Origin: Paramecium sonneborni
Taxonomy: Eukaryota; Ciliophora; Oligohymenophorea; Peniculida; Parameciidae
Reading direction: 5' to 3'
Length of the DNA stretch: 64,000 bases
Assembly: GCA_905182985.1 (NCBI GenBank)
Contig: CAJJDN010000015.1
Span: 547,914-611,913 of the forward strand
In this document: in pieces, positions 1-10,940 of the stretch
Numbering within the stretch: position 1 is the stretch's first letter
Layout: each line of letters opens with the position of its first letter
Notes under the pieces: model-generated
The model's database searches: none
What the model saw: the letters and a program-made list of their open reading frames with translations, nothing else
Told to the model about the DNA's origin: nothing
Translations under genes and position numbers: made by a program

Positions 1-65
1 ATCTATTGTTGATGCTTAAGGAGTTGGAATTACAGCTACAACAGGAGCTGCTGTATATTAAATGA
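1..65 (+). CDS. possible 3' end of a gene entering from the left
   Basis: Too little is present to identify a gene. One frame reads a leucine/glutamine-rich tail ending at TGA 63-65. Another frame reads SIVDAQGVGITATTGAAV and stays open to TGA 563-565, which is compositionally protein-like at its beginning only. The bases after about 120 are AT-rich and look non-coding. Which frame is real, and whether an intron intervenes, cannot be decided without the sequence to the left. Confidence 0.2.
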   Translation, partial: LLLMLKELELQLQQELLYIK

Positions 66-598
66 TTGATTTTACCAGCACTTCCTTCTTAATGTCTAAA
101 TAAATGACCCATATCTTCCGTTATTTAAATTTTTAAAATAAATTTATTTCATAACTAAATAAAAAATTCCATTTATATACATCAATTAATCTAAATCAAA
201 ATATCACTCATTAATTTTATTAACTTTATCATACTCAATATATAATTTATCCATTACAATACCCTATTTTTATATGTACCTTTGAGAATAATAAATAAAT
301 TAATTAAATTTTATTTATGTGTTTCTTAAATTTATTTTATTTATAACAATATGACTTAAATTAATACTCTTATAAAATCATTTCACTTTTAGAAATATTT
401 ATACTTCTCTCTTGCTTGTTTATCAAAAAAATTGATTATTTAAAATTACTACTACTTAGAACTTAAAGAAATTCATCATTATATAATTATTTTAGAGACT
501 CTCTGCCAAGTATCTTTCTCTAAATATTGGATATAAATTTTATCATTTTATATATAAAAATTTGAATTTAAATTCAGAGGGAAAAATTGTTAATACAA

Positions 599-1651
599 AT
601 GAGCTCAGATTATAAATAAGATGGAACTCCTTTTACTAAATTGTTTTAAAGATTAGAAAAAATTCATCAATCTCCAGTTTTTAATGCTGATTGTGTCTAA
701 AACTAAGATGACATGTATATAAAAGACTAGTCCCCTGAATAAGTTTGTAAGAAATTAGAATTTACTCCATGTCTAAAGTCTCCGAATCAGTATTCACTTT
801 CCATTAAAAAAAATTTTAGATTTCAACCTTTTTCTCCATTAAATCATTAGACAACTAAAAAAGCAAATATATTTGTTATATCTCCTGCCAGATAAATCAA
901 CTTTGACCATACTAAGACAGAATAAAGACTTGTTAATATAAGTTCACCTCTCAGTTCTATGAAAATAATAGATGATCTATAATGTGAAGAGGAAGAGATA
1001 TTATCAGAAGATTAAGATAATAATTCTCAATTTAAAAGTCCTCCAAAATCACCTCATAGGAAATTAGAAAGAGCAACAAAATTGAAATTCATAAATTTTG
1101 TTACTTTGAAAAAACCACTTAAATTTACTAGTGATTAAATAAACAATAGAAAACGTACAAGTTCTAAAAGAAGAAAACCTTAAACAGAGTAAAAACCAAA
1201 AATTATAGTATGTAATTGTAAGAAATCTAAATGTCTCAAATTATATTGTGATTGTTTTGCTGCAGGTGTAACATGTGGTAAAGATTGTAATTGTTGTTCA
1301 TGTCACAATAATGATGATCATACAAAAGAAAGAGAAACTGTTATCAAATAAATTATGGAAAGGAATCCATCAGCTTTCCGTCCAAAAGTTGAATCTAAAG
1401 TAATTATATTTTATATTTAATAGAGTAACTCAGAAGATGAATAAGATCATAAACCAAGACATTTTAAAGGATGTAATTGTAAAAAATCTAATTGCTTAAA
1501 AAAATATTGTGAATGTTATCAAATGGGAGTAAAATGTTCTGAATTATGTAAATGTGATGAATGTAAAAATTGTGAAATGCCTGTTAAAAAAGATTCAAGA
1601 AAAAGAATCAAACATATTCATCAAAATTTTAAAAATTCTGAAATCTATTGA
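599..1651 (+). CDS. CXC-domain (LIN54/tesmin/TSO1-like) DNA-binding protein
   Basis: 342 aa with one 24-nt intron (1400-1423, GTAATT...ATAG). The C-terminal third has two cysteine-rich CXC repeats separated by a linker: repeat 1 at about residues 204-244 ([16 protein letters not shown] ...), repeat 2 at about 284-320 ([16 protein letters not shown] ...). This C-x-C-x4-C-x3-Y-C-x-C pattern is the hallmark of the CRC domain of LIN54, tesmin and plant TSO1, which binds CHR-type promoter elements in cell-cycle genes. The N-terminal 200 aa are Ser/Pro/Lys-rich and probably disordered. The intron falls in the linker, is a multiple of three and has no TGA, so unspliced RNA would simply gain eight codons. 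The family assignment is firm; the target genes are unknown. It converges with the mL54 gene. Confidence 0.9.
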
Positions 1652-2042
1652 TTTATTGATTTCTATTTTTGAGCTTTTTTTTTCAATAATTTTTATGTTC
1701 CTACATAAATAATTGAAGAATACCATTAAAATTCAGATTATTTTTATATTATGAATTAGTGATCATCTAAAATATCTAAATATTTAAAAAATTAACTAAT
1801 AAAATATTTTATTATTTGATGGTCTTCTTCTTTCAAATGAAATAGAAGAAAGATAAGAAATAATGAAAATTAATTCAATTGTTTATATAATGATCTTTAA
1901 TTATAAGAAATTCTAATTAAAAATTTTTTATCAGAAAAATTAGAGATATTAATACTAGATTACTAGAATTAAAAATAATGTATAAAAGAAAATGAGAAAA
2001 ATTGGTTTATAATCATAAATAAATCCTACATAAATTTACACC
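1652..2042. other. intergenic, convergent gene tails
   Basis: AT-rich spacer between two convergent stop codons. I see no ORF with protein-like composition, no tRNA and no repeat. It presumably holds the 3' ends of both transcripts. Confidence 0.5.
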
Positions 2043-2759
2043 TCATTTTTTTTTACCTGCTTTAGCATCAGCTTTACCTGCTGTTCCAGTAGCTGCAGCA
2101 CCTCCTTTTGCACCTGCTGCTGCTTTATCTTTATCACCAGCCTTTCCACTTGCTGGTTTATCATCATCATCTTCTTCTTTTCTAATAACTGGTTTTCTTG
2201 CTATTTTATAAATTATAATTTTTTATACCTTTAGGTGTATCTTCATCATCTTCTTCTAATTCTTTGAGTCTTGCCGCTTCTTCAGCTGCAGCTTCCTCTG
2301 CTAATTTTTCTTATTAAATATGTTCTAATTGATCTTCTTAATCATTAAGATCATCATCACCAATTATATCACCATCTCTATTCAAAGCTGTATATTTATT
2401 CATTAAAATTATTCTTTGTCTTTTTAAACTTCTAACAATACTCCTCACATGACTTGCTGGAGGGTGCTAAATAACAATTATTGCTAACATAAGCTTTATC
2501 ATTTGCTGCTATTTAAATAGATGTTATATCTATGCTATCTAAAGGTATTGCCAATTCTAATAACCATAATGGATATTAATCAATCTCTTTTATTTCGGGG
2601 TCTTTTCTTTCTTTCCAAATATTTATTAAATCATCTGAAGTAGCTACTGCCTCCACTTTTGCTTTTTTTGGACCTCTTATCCACATTTAATTATACTAAT
2701 TTTAAACACTTCTATACAATCGATGTTGATCTGATAAGTAATCCTAAACTTCTATACAT
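2043..2759 (-). CDS. probable mitochondrial ribosomal protein mL54
   Basis: 214 aa with three introns: 2696-2717, 2467-2488 and 2201-2228. The start was chosen because exon 1 (MYRSLGLLIRSTSI) is a classic arginine-rich mitochondrial targeting peptide and splices in frame to YNQMWIRGPKKAK. The core has a DQYPLWLLELA motif followed by a basic stretch (VRSIVRSLKRQRI). This resembles the YPxWL plus basic C-terminus of MRPL54/L37 family proteins of the large mitoribosomal subunit. Unusually, an acidic then Ala/Gly/Lys-rich low-complexity tail of roughly 70 aa follows (DDDDKPASGKAGDK... AGKKK), which usual mL54 proteins lack. Intron 2 begins GTTAGC instead of GTA. Mitochondrial location is well supported by the presequence; the mL54 identity is moderate. 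Confidence 0.6.
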
Positions 2760-2866
2760 TTAATTTATTTTATTTATAAAAAAAATTTATGAAATTCATA
2801 AAATATTTATTATTAATAGTGAATGCAATAATTGCTATACAATTAAATTCCAAAAGATAAATATGT

Positions 2867-5014
2867 TCAAAAAATTCTGCAATTTTCACAGACATTTTTA
2901 TCTTATGATTTTTTTCCAATTTAGTATTTATGTAGTTTTAATCCATCACTTGCTAGAATCATTTTCTCAATTTGCAAAAAACAAATTAGTTTTGCTGGTT
3001 TAGAAGCATTGACCATTAATTCATTTCCTTAATCTTCTTTCAATTAATTCAACTAATTGGAGATTTAAATTGATCCAATGTACTTTTCACAAACCCAAAC
3101 CAAATAATTATCTGATAAAGTGATTGCTAAAGGTATATTATTTCCATTAATTTAACATTTTTTAATGATACTAATGTTGCCTAAGAATAGAAATAAAAAA
3201 TACCATCTTTAATGTGAAAAATTGGTATTTAAGGAAGATTTTTACTTATTCCTGCAAAATGTTCTGAAGAAATTAATTATAAGTTATCTACCTAAGAATC
3301 AAATTGAAATTTTGCACTAAAATTAAATAAGATAATTACGATTATTCATAAACCAAATATTTTCCATATATCATTTGATTTTCATGAGAAGAAATAATTT
3401 GTTTGTTTTCATCATCATAAATTAAATCAATTACTGCTCTATCCACATCTTTATACTTTTTAATAACAGAAGGTGGCTAAGTATCAAATGCTAAGATCAT
3501 AATTTCTCCATTTTATGCCCCAAGGATACATAAATCTTTTCGCATATATTTCATCACCTAAAACAATATTTAATAAATTCACAGTTATTTTATCATATTA
3601 AAAATGAAGGATCTTTTCACAATAAAAAGTTTTGGTCTTCAAATTGACTCCAAAAATCTCTCCAGATTATGTGATGCCAACACAAATATTTAATGACTGT
3701 AAATATGATAAAAAAGAGACACCTTCATTACTACAATTAACTACTTTAAGAAAATATGCATTCTGAAACTCCATTTAAAGATATTAGTCTAACTCCTTCA
3801 TTCGAATAGGCTAATATTTAACTTCCTGCTGATATAATCTTTTTGTGATTTGATAAATCATTAACAGTTCCTAAATATCTTAAAGTAGTATTTTAATTTG
3901 AATAAAATTTAATAGCCTTTGTTTATTCATCTTTTATCTAAGCTGGATTATAAGATTAATCTTTATCACTAAAATAATTAAATTTAATACTCATCCTCAT
4001 AATCTGTATTCAAAGCTTTTAAAGCTTAAAGCCATGTAAATCTATTTCTTTCACTAAACTCTGTCATTCCTTAGATACAAGCTTTTATTTAAGGATTTTG
4101 TATTCTACTAATTTGTTATTATAATTTTTTCCATCCTTAACAATCCTTTTTTTTCATAGGATCATCGCTACTATCAATAGCATTTCCAGTTTTTTCTTCA
4201 TAAATGATTGGATCATTCAATTTTGAAAGATCTTTGTCACTTAAAAGAAGAATCATTTGAAGAAATGTAATTCCTAATGAAAATACATCACTCTTTTCTA
4301 AATCATGTCTAAATTGATATTAATAATTTACTTAACTTTTCCAGGCTAATTAGTTGTATAAGCAATATATAGTTTAGGAGACAGAAATAATGGTGTTCCT
4401 ACTAATGTATTAAGCATTGCTTAACCATTGAAGTTCTCCTTTCCTGCTCCAAAATCAGCTAATTTTACAGTGTATGGTTATCTGCAGGTTACTAATATAT
4501 TTTCTGGTTTTATATCTCTATGAAACAAATGTTTATTTTTAGCTAGATAATAAAATGCTTTCAAACATTAATTCATTATGTCTATCAGCATTATATCTAA
4601 TAGATATTACATATTTATTTTTACCCCCAAATTCTTATTATGCTTTTTTTCTTTCTTCTATATCTGCTTTTAAGCTATTATGAGCTAATTCCATAGCAAA
4701 TACTAAAATATATTTTTTTGCTGGCATTTATTCTATCCAAGAGTAAACTTTATGAACCTTTATTACATTCTAATGATATGTAATCACTTAATATAAGTTC
4801 AATTCTTATATTGCAAGCTCATAAGCCTATTCGCTTCAAATATAATATTTTTATACTTAGATGTTTCAATTATTTTTAATGCATAAGTACCTGGAGGAAG
4901 AGATTTTAATGCCTTTGCCCTATATACTTTTCCAAATGTTCCTTATCCTAACAATTATGAGTTCTTAAAATCAAAGTCTTCTTAAAATTCAATTTAGTTT
5001 GGAAACTATTGCAT
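2867..5014 (-). CDS. protein kinase with C-terminal WD/propeller-like region
   Basis: About 688 aa after removing three recognised introns of 30, 28 and 23 nt. The kinase lies at the N-terminus: glycine loop LGQGTFGKVY at about 21-30, catalytic lysine in YALKIIE, HRDIKPEN, DFG (LADFGAG) and DVFSLG. The activation-segment end reads GTPLFLSPK, so the usual APE is replaced by SPK, as in several ciliate kinases. After about residue 300 the protein has repeated beta-strand-like stretches (RYLGTVNDLSNHKKIISAGS, LCILGAQNGEIMIL, KNVCENCRIF at the end) suggesting a WD40-type propeller, although no GH...WD repeats are textbook. An active Ser/Thr kinase is likely because all catalytic residues are present. 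Further 3n introns could be hidden in the C-terminal half. Confidence 0.8.
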
Positions 5015-5685
5015 AAAATATAATTTGTATTTATGGGGAAGAAAATTAAATTAAATTAAATTAACTAAACATACTGTTGTTTACTATGTTATAATATATT
5101 GGATCATTATTCCAAAAGATTTAAAGTCTCTCTATTCTAATTTAATCAAATTCAAAATATAAGATTTTTTAAGTTTCTCAATAAAATTTAGAAAATAATT
5201 ATTTATATAATTTATCAAAAATTTTTAAATTAAAATAAATATCAAAAATAATATGACTTTTTCTTTGTGATTTTATTTTATCCTCTCAATTCAAAAATTT
5301 TATTTTAAACCTATATTTTTATAATTTGAAGCTTATTTTATATTGATGAAACTTTCAAGATCTTTCTCCCAATCCCTTACTTGATAATATATATTCAAAT
5401 ATTTTTATTATTTTAATCTTGTCTTGATTTAATAAACTATTTAAAATAAATAATAATTTATTTATTGTGTCATTTAACTTAAAATTATGTAATTCTAATA
5501 TTTGACTTCTAATTTAATCTATTGAATTTCTTTTATTTTTAATTCAAACCCAAATATTTAATCTCATTTAGTGGCTTTTTTAGAGCTGGTAAAGCTGAAA
5601 AAGTTTAATTGTTTATTAAATTTCTAAGGTAGAAAATTTATTTGACAATTTGTTAATTAAATTCTTGTTATTTATTAAAAAACTA
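5015..5685. other. intergenic, divergent promoters
   Basis: Spacer between two divergent start codons, T/A-rich with short homopolymers. No convincing ORF, RNA gene or repeat is seen. It should carry the promoters of the kinase gene (left) and of the small protein starting at 5686. Confidence 0.5.
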
Positions 5686-6228
5686 ATGGGTAGTATCTGC
5701 AATAAAACAATTAATTCACCTTATAAAGAATTCGATTTAGAAGAAATTATTTTTGGAAGAACATATATTTATGGTCCACCTTGTATTGAAAAACCATAAC
5801 CAATACCAATTTTATGCTTTTCAGATGACGATATTAATTTTCAAAAAGAAGAAGAACAATAACATTCTTCTTAAAAATTTCTCCTATAGGAGGAGGAACT
5901 TTTATAATTATCTGAACGAGATTTAAAACAAGCAGATGTAAAATTATCAGTAGATGATGTCTTGATATTAAAAGAAAAACCAGAATTACGAGAATAGAGT
6001 AGTATTTCAAAGGAAGATCCGAATAGTGATTTGAGAGATTCTAATTTAGATATCACAAAACACAAATCAATTTTAAAACGCAGAAGCTAAAATAATTCAA
6101 ACCCTTAAAGTCCTAAAAATTAACTCAAAGACTCATTAACAACAGGATCTTAAAAATCTATCAAAAAAGTCACATTTGATAAAAAATCAAAAGTTGTATA
6201 TAGTAGTTTCAGAAAAATATAACATTGA
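5686..6228 (+). CDS. small acidic protein, candidate myristoylated PP1-binding protein
   Basis: 180 aa, single exon, function unknown. It begins MGSICNK, matching an N-myristoylation site (Gly2, Ser/Cys following) with Cys5 available for palmitoylation, so plasma- or ciliary-membrane anchoring is plausible. The middle is acidic and Glu/Gln-rich (KEEEQQHSSQ, LQEEELLQLSE). The C-terminus is basic and contains KKVTFDKK, which fits the RVxF-type docking motif (KVTF) for protein phosphatase 1, preceded by SILKRRS, a possible basophilic kinase site. No folded domain is recognisable. The motifs are seen directly; anchoring and PP1 binding are inferences. Confidence 0.65.
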
Positions 6229-6558
6229 ATCAACGCAATACATTTTGTTATTATTTTTTAAAAACATTGATTATCATATATTAAATAATTATTTTTAATT
6301 AACTTAACTTCAAATTATTTCAGAAAACAATTGAAAACGCGAAAATAATGAAGAAGAAAAAAATACATTACAAATGTTAGTATGAAATATAAAAAAATTA
6401 AATAAATGAATTTGAAGTGAAGCTTTGTTGAAATTGTAAAATTTTATTGTTTATGTATTTCATATAAAGATTAAGTAGAATCATTATAAAGTTTACAAAG
6501 AAAAAATGATTATTTAATTATTATCAATAATTTGACGTCATTGTATATATTAATTTTA

Positions 6559-7245
6559 ATGAAGCTTTTTATTGTTATTGTATTGATTATAGCAACAAGT
6601 GCAATCTCTATCAACTCTAAATGTACAGGAGAAGTCACAAAGTTGACTCCAAAATTTTCTAGATTGTATGGAAATGTGAATGAAAGAAAGATTGTTTCAA
6701 GTATAAAAGAAATAGTTGGAATTTTAAAGTCATTAGTGACTATAAAGAAATCTTGTTCTGGATCAGAAGGAGTTGATTTGTCAACTTTTACATAAAAAAT
6801 AGGAGTCTGTATGAAAGGAGGTTTTGAATTAGCTACAAATGCTTATAAATCATATAATGAATTTGAAGAAGATGGATTTTCAGATATTCTTGTTGATAGT
6901 TTAGTTGAAATGTCTCATTTAGTGGAACCTGTTATAACTAATTGTTGGGGAGATGATGTAAAATCAGTCTTAGGATTTGTTTTACCAGATTAATGTATCA
7001 CTGTCATAGATGATGCTGCAAAGATCTCCTTATAAATTATAGAATAAAAAGAAAGACCATTATTAGTGACTAAAGGATTAATCAATCTATAAAAGATTTT
7101 AAAACAATCAAAGAATGCTTGTCCATTTGTTGAAAGCATACTTCCAAAAAAAGAAAAGAAAGAAGATGATGATGAGAGTGAGGATAGTGATTTCTCTGAT
7201 GATGACAATGATGATATGGAAGCGTTATTTGAATTATTTGAATGA
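6559..7245 (+). CDS. secreted protein with six cysteines and acidic tail
   Basis: 228 aa, single exon in the ciliate code. I chose the Met at 6559 because it starts a clean signal peptide, MKLFIVIVLIIATSAIS. The mature part has six cysteines (SKCTG, KKSCSG, GVCMKG, TNCWGD, DQCIT, NACPF), enough for three disulfides, in a mostly helical-looking sequence. The tail is acidic and Ser/Asp-rich (EDDDESEDSDFSDDDND) and would bind calcium or basic partners. The spacing does not match the saposin fold exactly, and no family is recognised. A secreted or secretory-granule protein is the most that can be said. Confidence 0.75.
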
Positions 7246-7372
7246 TCAATATATTATAAAAGAATAAGAATTGATTTTTATTTTTATTTTTGTTAATCCC
7301 AATTTAACGATTGACATTATTGAAGATATAAGTTTTATCTTAATTATTATTCAAATAAATTTATTTTGAATT

Positions 7373-8852
7373 ATGAGTTCTCTCTTTGTCAAGTGTATGG
7401 TTTGTTAACAAAGACCAGCCACAATAAAGTGCAATTAATGTTAATTGGGCTAAACTTATAGATTGTGTTATAGTTGTGATTCTTAGGTACATAATAAAAA
7501 CAATCCATCAGATGAGCAGCATAAAACTGAAATCATCCCTTATCAAGGTAAATATATAATCATTATTTTTAGAAATGTATTAAAAGGCAGGATCAGCTTC
7601 AGCTTTGAAAGAATCCTCTTTAAAAGTAATTATTAATTTTTGAATTTTTATAGTCTAAACCTGAATTGTAATAACAAAAATAATAACCACAAGGTATATC
7701 AAAACCTCAATCCTCGGCTTCATATAAACAATTCTCGAACAACTTTAAATAAATAAAGCCAGATGTACCTTAAAAAGAAGAAATTTTGAATAATTAAAAG
7801 CCTGTTAAAGAACCTGTTTAATTAGTTTAATAGTAATCTCTACCAAATAAGTTTACAAACAATTATATTTATCCTTAATCTTAAACCAAACAAAAAGTAG
7901 AACCTAAATAAGAAGAAGTCTAAAGGCAAAATAATTCTGCATCTTACATGAGTAATTCTTAAAACAATAAACTCAAAGAATAAATCTAAGAGGAATAAGA
8001 TTAAAATAATGAACTTAGAAAAGAGATTCAATAAACAAAAGACTAAATTAAAAACATTAATAGTGAGATTGATAAGAAAATGTATATTTTCAGTATAAAT
8101 TAGATAATAAAACTAAAAAGAGTTTGAAAAGAAAATAAATGATTTAAAAAAAGAAAGCACAGATGAAAAAAAAAAAATAACTACTTTAACTGATGAAGTA
8201 AAATCTAATTTAAATATAGGTAAAAAAATTAAATGAGTAAGTCAAAAATGCAGATCAGCAAACTTAAAAAAAATTGGATCTTTAAAAAAAATAATATGAA
8301 AAATAGATTAAAGATATGGAGCAAGTTATAAATGAAAAACAATAATAAATAGATGAGATAGCTGAAGAATTCTAAAATTACAATCTTGAAGAGATATAGG
8401 CAAAAATGGAAGAAATGGCAAATGAAATTGATGAAAAAGATTAAATTATCGAAGAATTAAAAAATTAACTTGAACAAGGAGGAGGCCCAGAAGGAGGAGA
8501 AAAAAGAGAAGATAATGATGAATTACTTCAATAACTTGAATAAAAGGATGAAGAAATCAAGAAATTAGAGGAATTAATAGAAAATTTTAAATAATTATAT
8601 TAATAGATGTAAGATGAAAAGTAAGCTATGATGGAAGAAAATGAAAAATTACAAACAGAGAACAATCAATTTAGAGAATTATTTAGTGTATTATATAAAA
8701 TAAATTTTATTAGTAAAACCTTCACTTATTTGGTATTGATCCAAATTAATTGGAAGAGGAAGATGGAGAAGGTGAATAAGAATAAGAAGGAGAAGGGGAA
8801 TAATATGAGTAGGATGAAGAAGGTATTTATCTTTATTATTCTAGAGAATTGA
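7373..8852 (+). CDS. B-box zinc finger and long coiled-coil protein
   Basis: 444 aa with six introns: 7548-7572, 7626-7653, 8082-8103, 8220-8241, 8688-8713 and 8823-8844. Residues about 8-56 form a B-box-type zinc finger: CMVC, CNQC, CYSCDSQVHN and a final His. A Gln/Pro/Lys-rich linker (about 60-190) follows, then a coiled coil over about 190-400 rich in Glu/Lys/Gln with a short Gly break (QGGGPEGGEK). The end is very acidic (EEEDGEGEQEQEGEGEQYEQDEEEN). No RING precedes the B-box, so this is not a canonical TRIM ligase; a cytoskeletal or basal-body scaffold is more likely. The last intron leaves only EEN before the stop. Zinc binding is well supported; the role is unknown. Confidence 0.85.
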
Positions 8853-9063
8853 TTATATATATATTCCTATATCATTAATCTAATATATAAACCATTATCT
8901 ATTTAAAGATTATGTAATCATTATTTAAGTGTTTTTAATTAGTTTCTTCTTTAAATATTACTATTCTTTAAATAATATTAATCAAATATTATTATGCCTA
9001 AGATTTTTATCTAGTTAACAAATAAGTGTATAATATTATTATTTGGCAAATAAAATAATATTC

Positions 9064-10904
9064 ATGAATTCTTCCTCAATTCAAAACTTTAATGGATTAG
9101 ATAGATTACAGATGAACAATAATAAAGATTTATAGAATCAATTAGAAGATGGCGGTATTTTAAATTATAATTTCAAGAAACAGTATTACTTTCCTCAAAC
9201 ATTATCAAAGTGAATCAAAAAAATAAGAAACAGGAAAGAATATTTCTATTAACTAATAGATTTGTATATAATATAAAGACAGATAGTAAAATATTATAAT
9301 TTTTCGGTATCAACATTTATTTAATATTCCAGGTAAATCAATCTAAATTCAAAGGAAAATTCGTCTTCAATTAATTTCAGCTATTATTGTTAGTAATATT
9401 GGAACAGAATTTGTGTTACATGTTTCATAAGAATATGATTATAGATTCTAATCAAGTGATTTGTAATTAATTTATATATTTATTAGTCGTAAAACGATTC
9501 TCGAAACACTAATAATAGTATACAATTCATTAACTTATAAAAAACTTCCATTTTACTTTAAAGATGATTTCACTTTAATTTCGTATTGTACAACTGAAAA
9601 TGATGTTAAAAAGGGAATTAAAAGATATCCAATAGAAAAACCAATTGTAATAATCTAAAAATATTTAGGAACTTGATGTCATTGAATTTTAAGATTATTA
9701 AAAGAATTAACCATTGCCATAGCAATTAATCTATAAACGAAATGGATAATAAAAATAAGCTGGTAGTACACTAATTTCAATTGAGCAGTTTGATTTAATC
9801 AAAGTACTTGGACGTGGAGCATTTGGAAAAGTATTTTTTAATCGAATCAAAGGTTATGATGTGCGAAAAAAAAGATACAAAAGAACTTTTCGCTATTAAA
9901 TCTTTAAGAAAAGAACATATTTTAGACAAAAATTAAGTTGAGCATACAAAAGCAGAAAGAAAATTGTTAGAAGAAATTGACCATCCATTTCTTATATCAT
10001 TGGAATATGCCTTTTAAACAAAAGAGAAACTATTTTTCGTGATGAAATTTATGAGGTATTGCTAAAAATTATATAAAATAGAGGAGGCGAGTTATTTAAA
10101 CATTTAAGAGACAAAAAAAGATTTCCAGAAGCTACTGCCTAATTTTATGCTGCTTCTATTTTACTTGCTATAGAACATTTGCACTCAATATCAGTTATTT
10201 ATAGAGATTTGAAACCTGAAAATATATTGATGGATGAATTTGGCTATATTAAAATGAGTGATTATGGATTAGCAAAATTTCTAAAACAAGGTGATAAAAC
10301 ATTTTCTTTTGTTGGAACTCCTGAATATTTGGCTCCAGAGATTATCAGATAGAATGGACATAGTTTTGAAGTAGATTGGTGGTCATTTGGAATTTTGATG
10401 TACAATAAATTTTTAATTTAGATATGAGATGTTAGTTGGGAGACCTCCATTTTTTTCTTAAAGCCAATCTTTATTATTTAGAGCTATAATAGAATCAGAT
10501 ATAGTATTTCCTCAATAATTATGTTTAAGTAACCAAGTTAAAGATTTGATTATGAAAGTATTATATCCTCAATAAATATATTAAATAGCTATTAATAAAA
10601 AATCCATTCGAAAGGTTAGGACATAATGGAGGCGGAGCATCCATAAAAATTCACCCTTGGTTCAAAGATTTTAAATTTTAAGATTTATTAGAAAAGAAAA
10701 TTTAACCTCCAATCATTCCAAAATTGTATGATAAATTAGATGTACAAAATTTTGACCTAGAATTTACAAGAGAAGGTTATCAAATTAATTTATTTTATAT
10801 TAGAAGCTATGAATTCAGTCGTAAAAATGGATCCGAAATTGGTAGAGAAATTTAAAGAAGATTTTGGAGGAGTTACCTATGTTCCAAATAATGGTTTAAA
10901 TTGA
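9064..10904 (+). CDS. AGC-family Ser/Thr protein kinase with TH1-like N-terminus
   Basis: 538 aa; nine introns of 22-31 nt give a perfect frame. The N-terminal ~200 aa contain [16 protein letters not shown] and FVLHVSQEYDYRF, resembling the PH-like myosin tail homology (TH1) domain found in front of some protist AGC kinases. The kinase begins near residue 230: [20 protein letters not shown] (catalytic Lys), [12 protein letters not shown], then SDYGLAKF, so the DFG motif is DYG, then GTPEYLAPE and [12 protein letters not shown]. An AGC C-terminal extension follows (NFDLEFTRE ... FGGVTYVP), ending in a weak hydrophobic motif. All residues for catalysis are present. The stop is 36 bp from that of the convergent cysteine-rich gene. 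Akt, PKG or S6K affinity cannot be settled by eye. Confidence 0.88.
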
Positions 10905-10940
10905 TTTTTATAAAATTTGTGAAAACTATAATAATAATTC

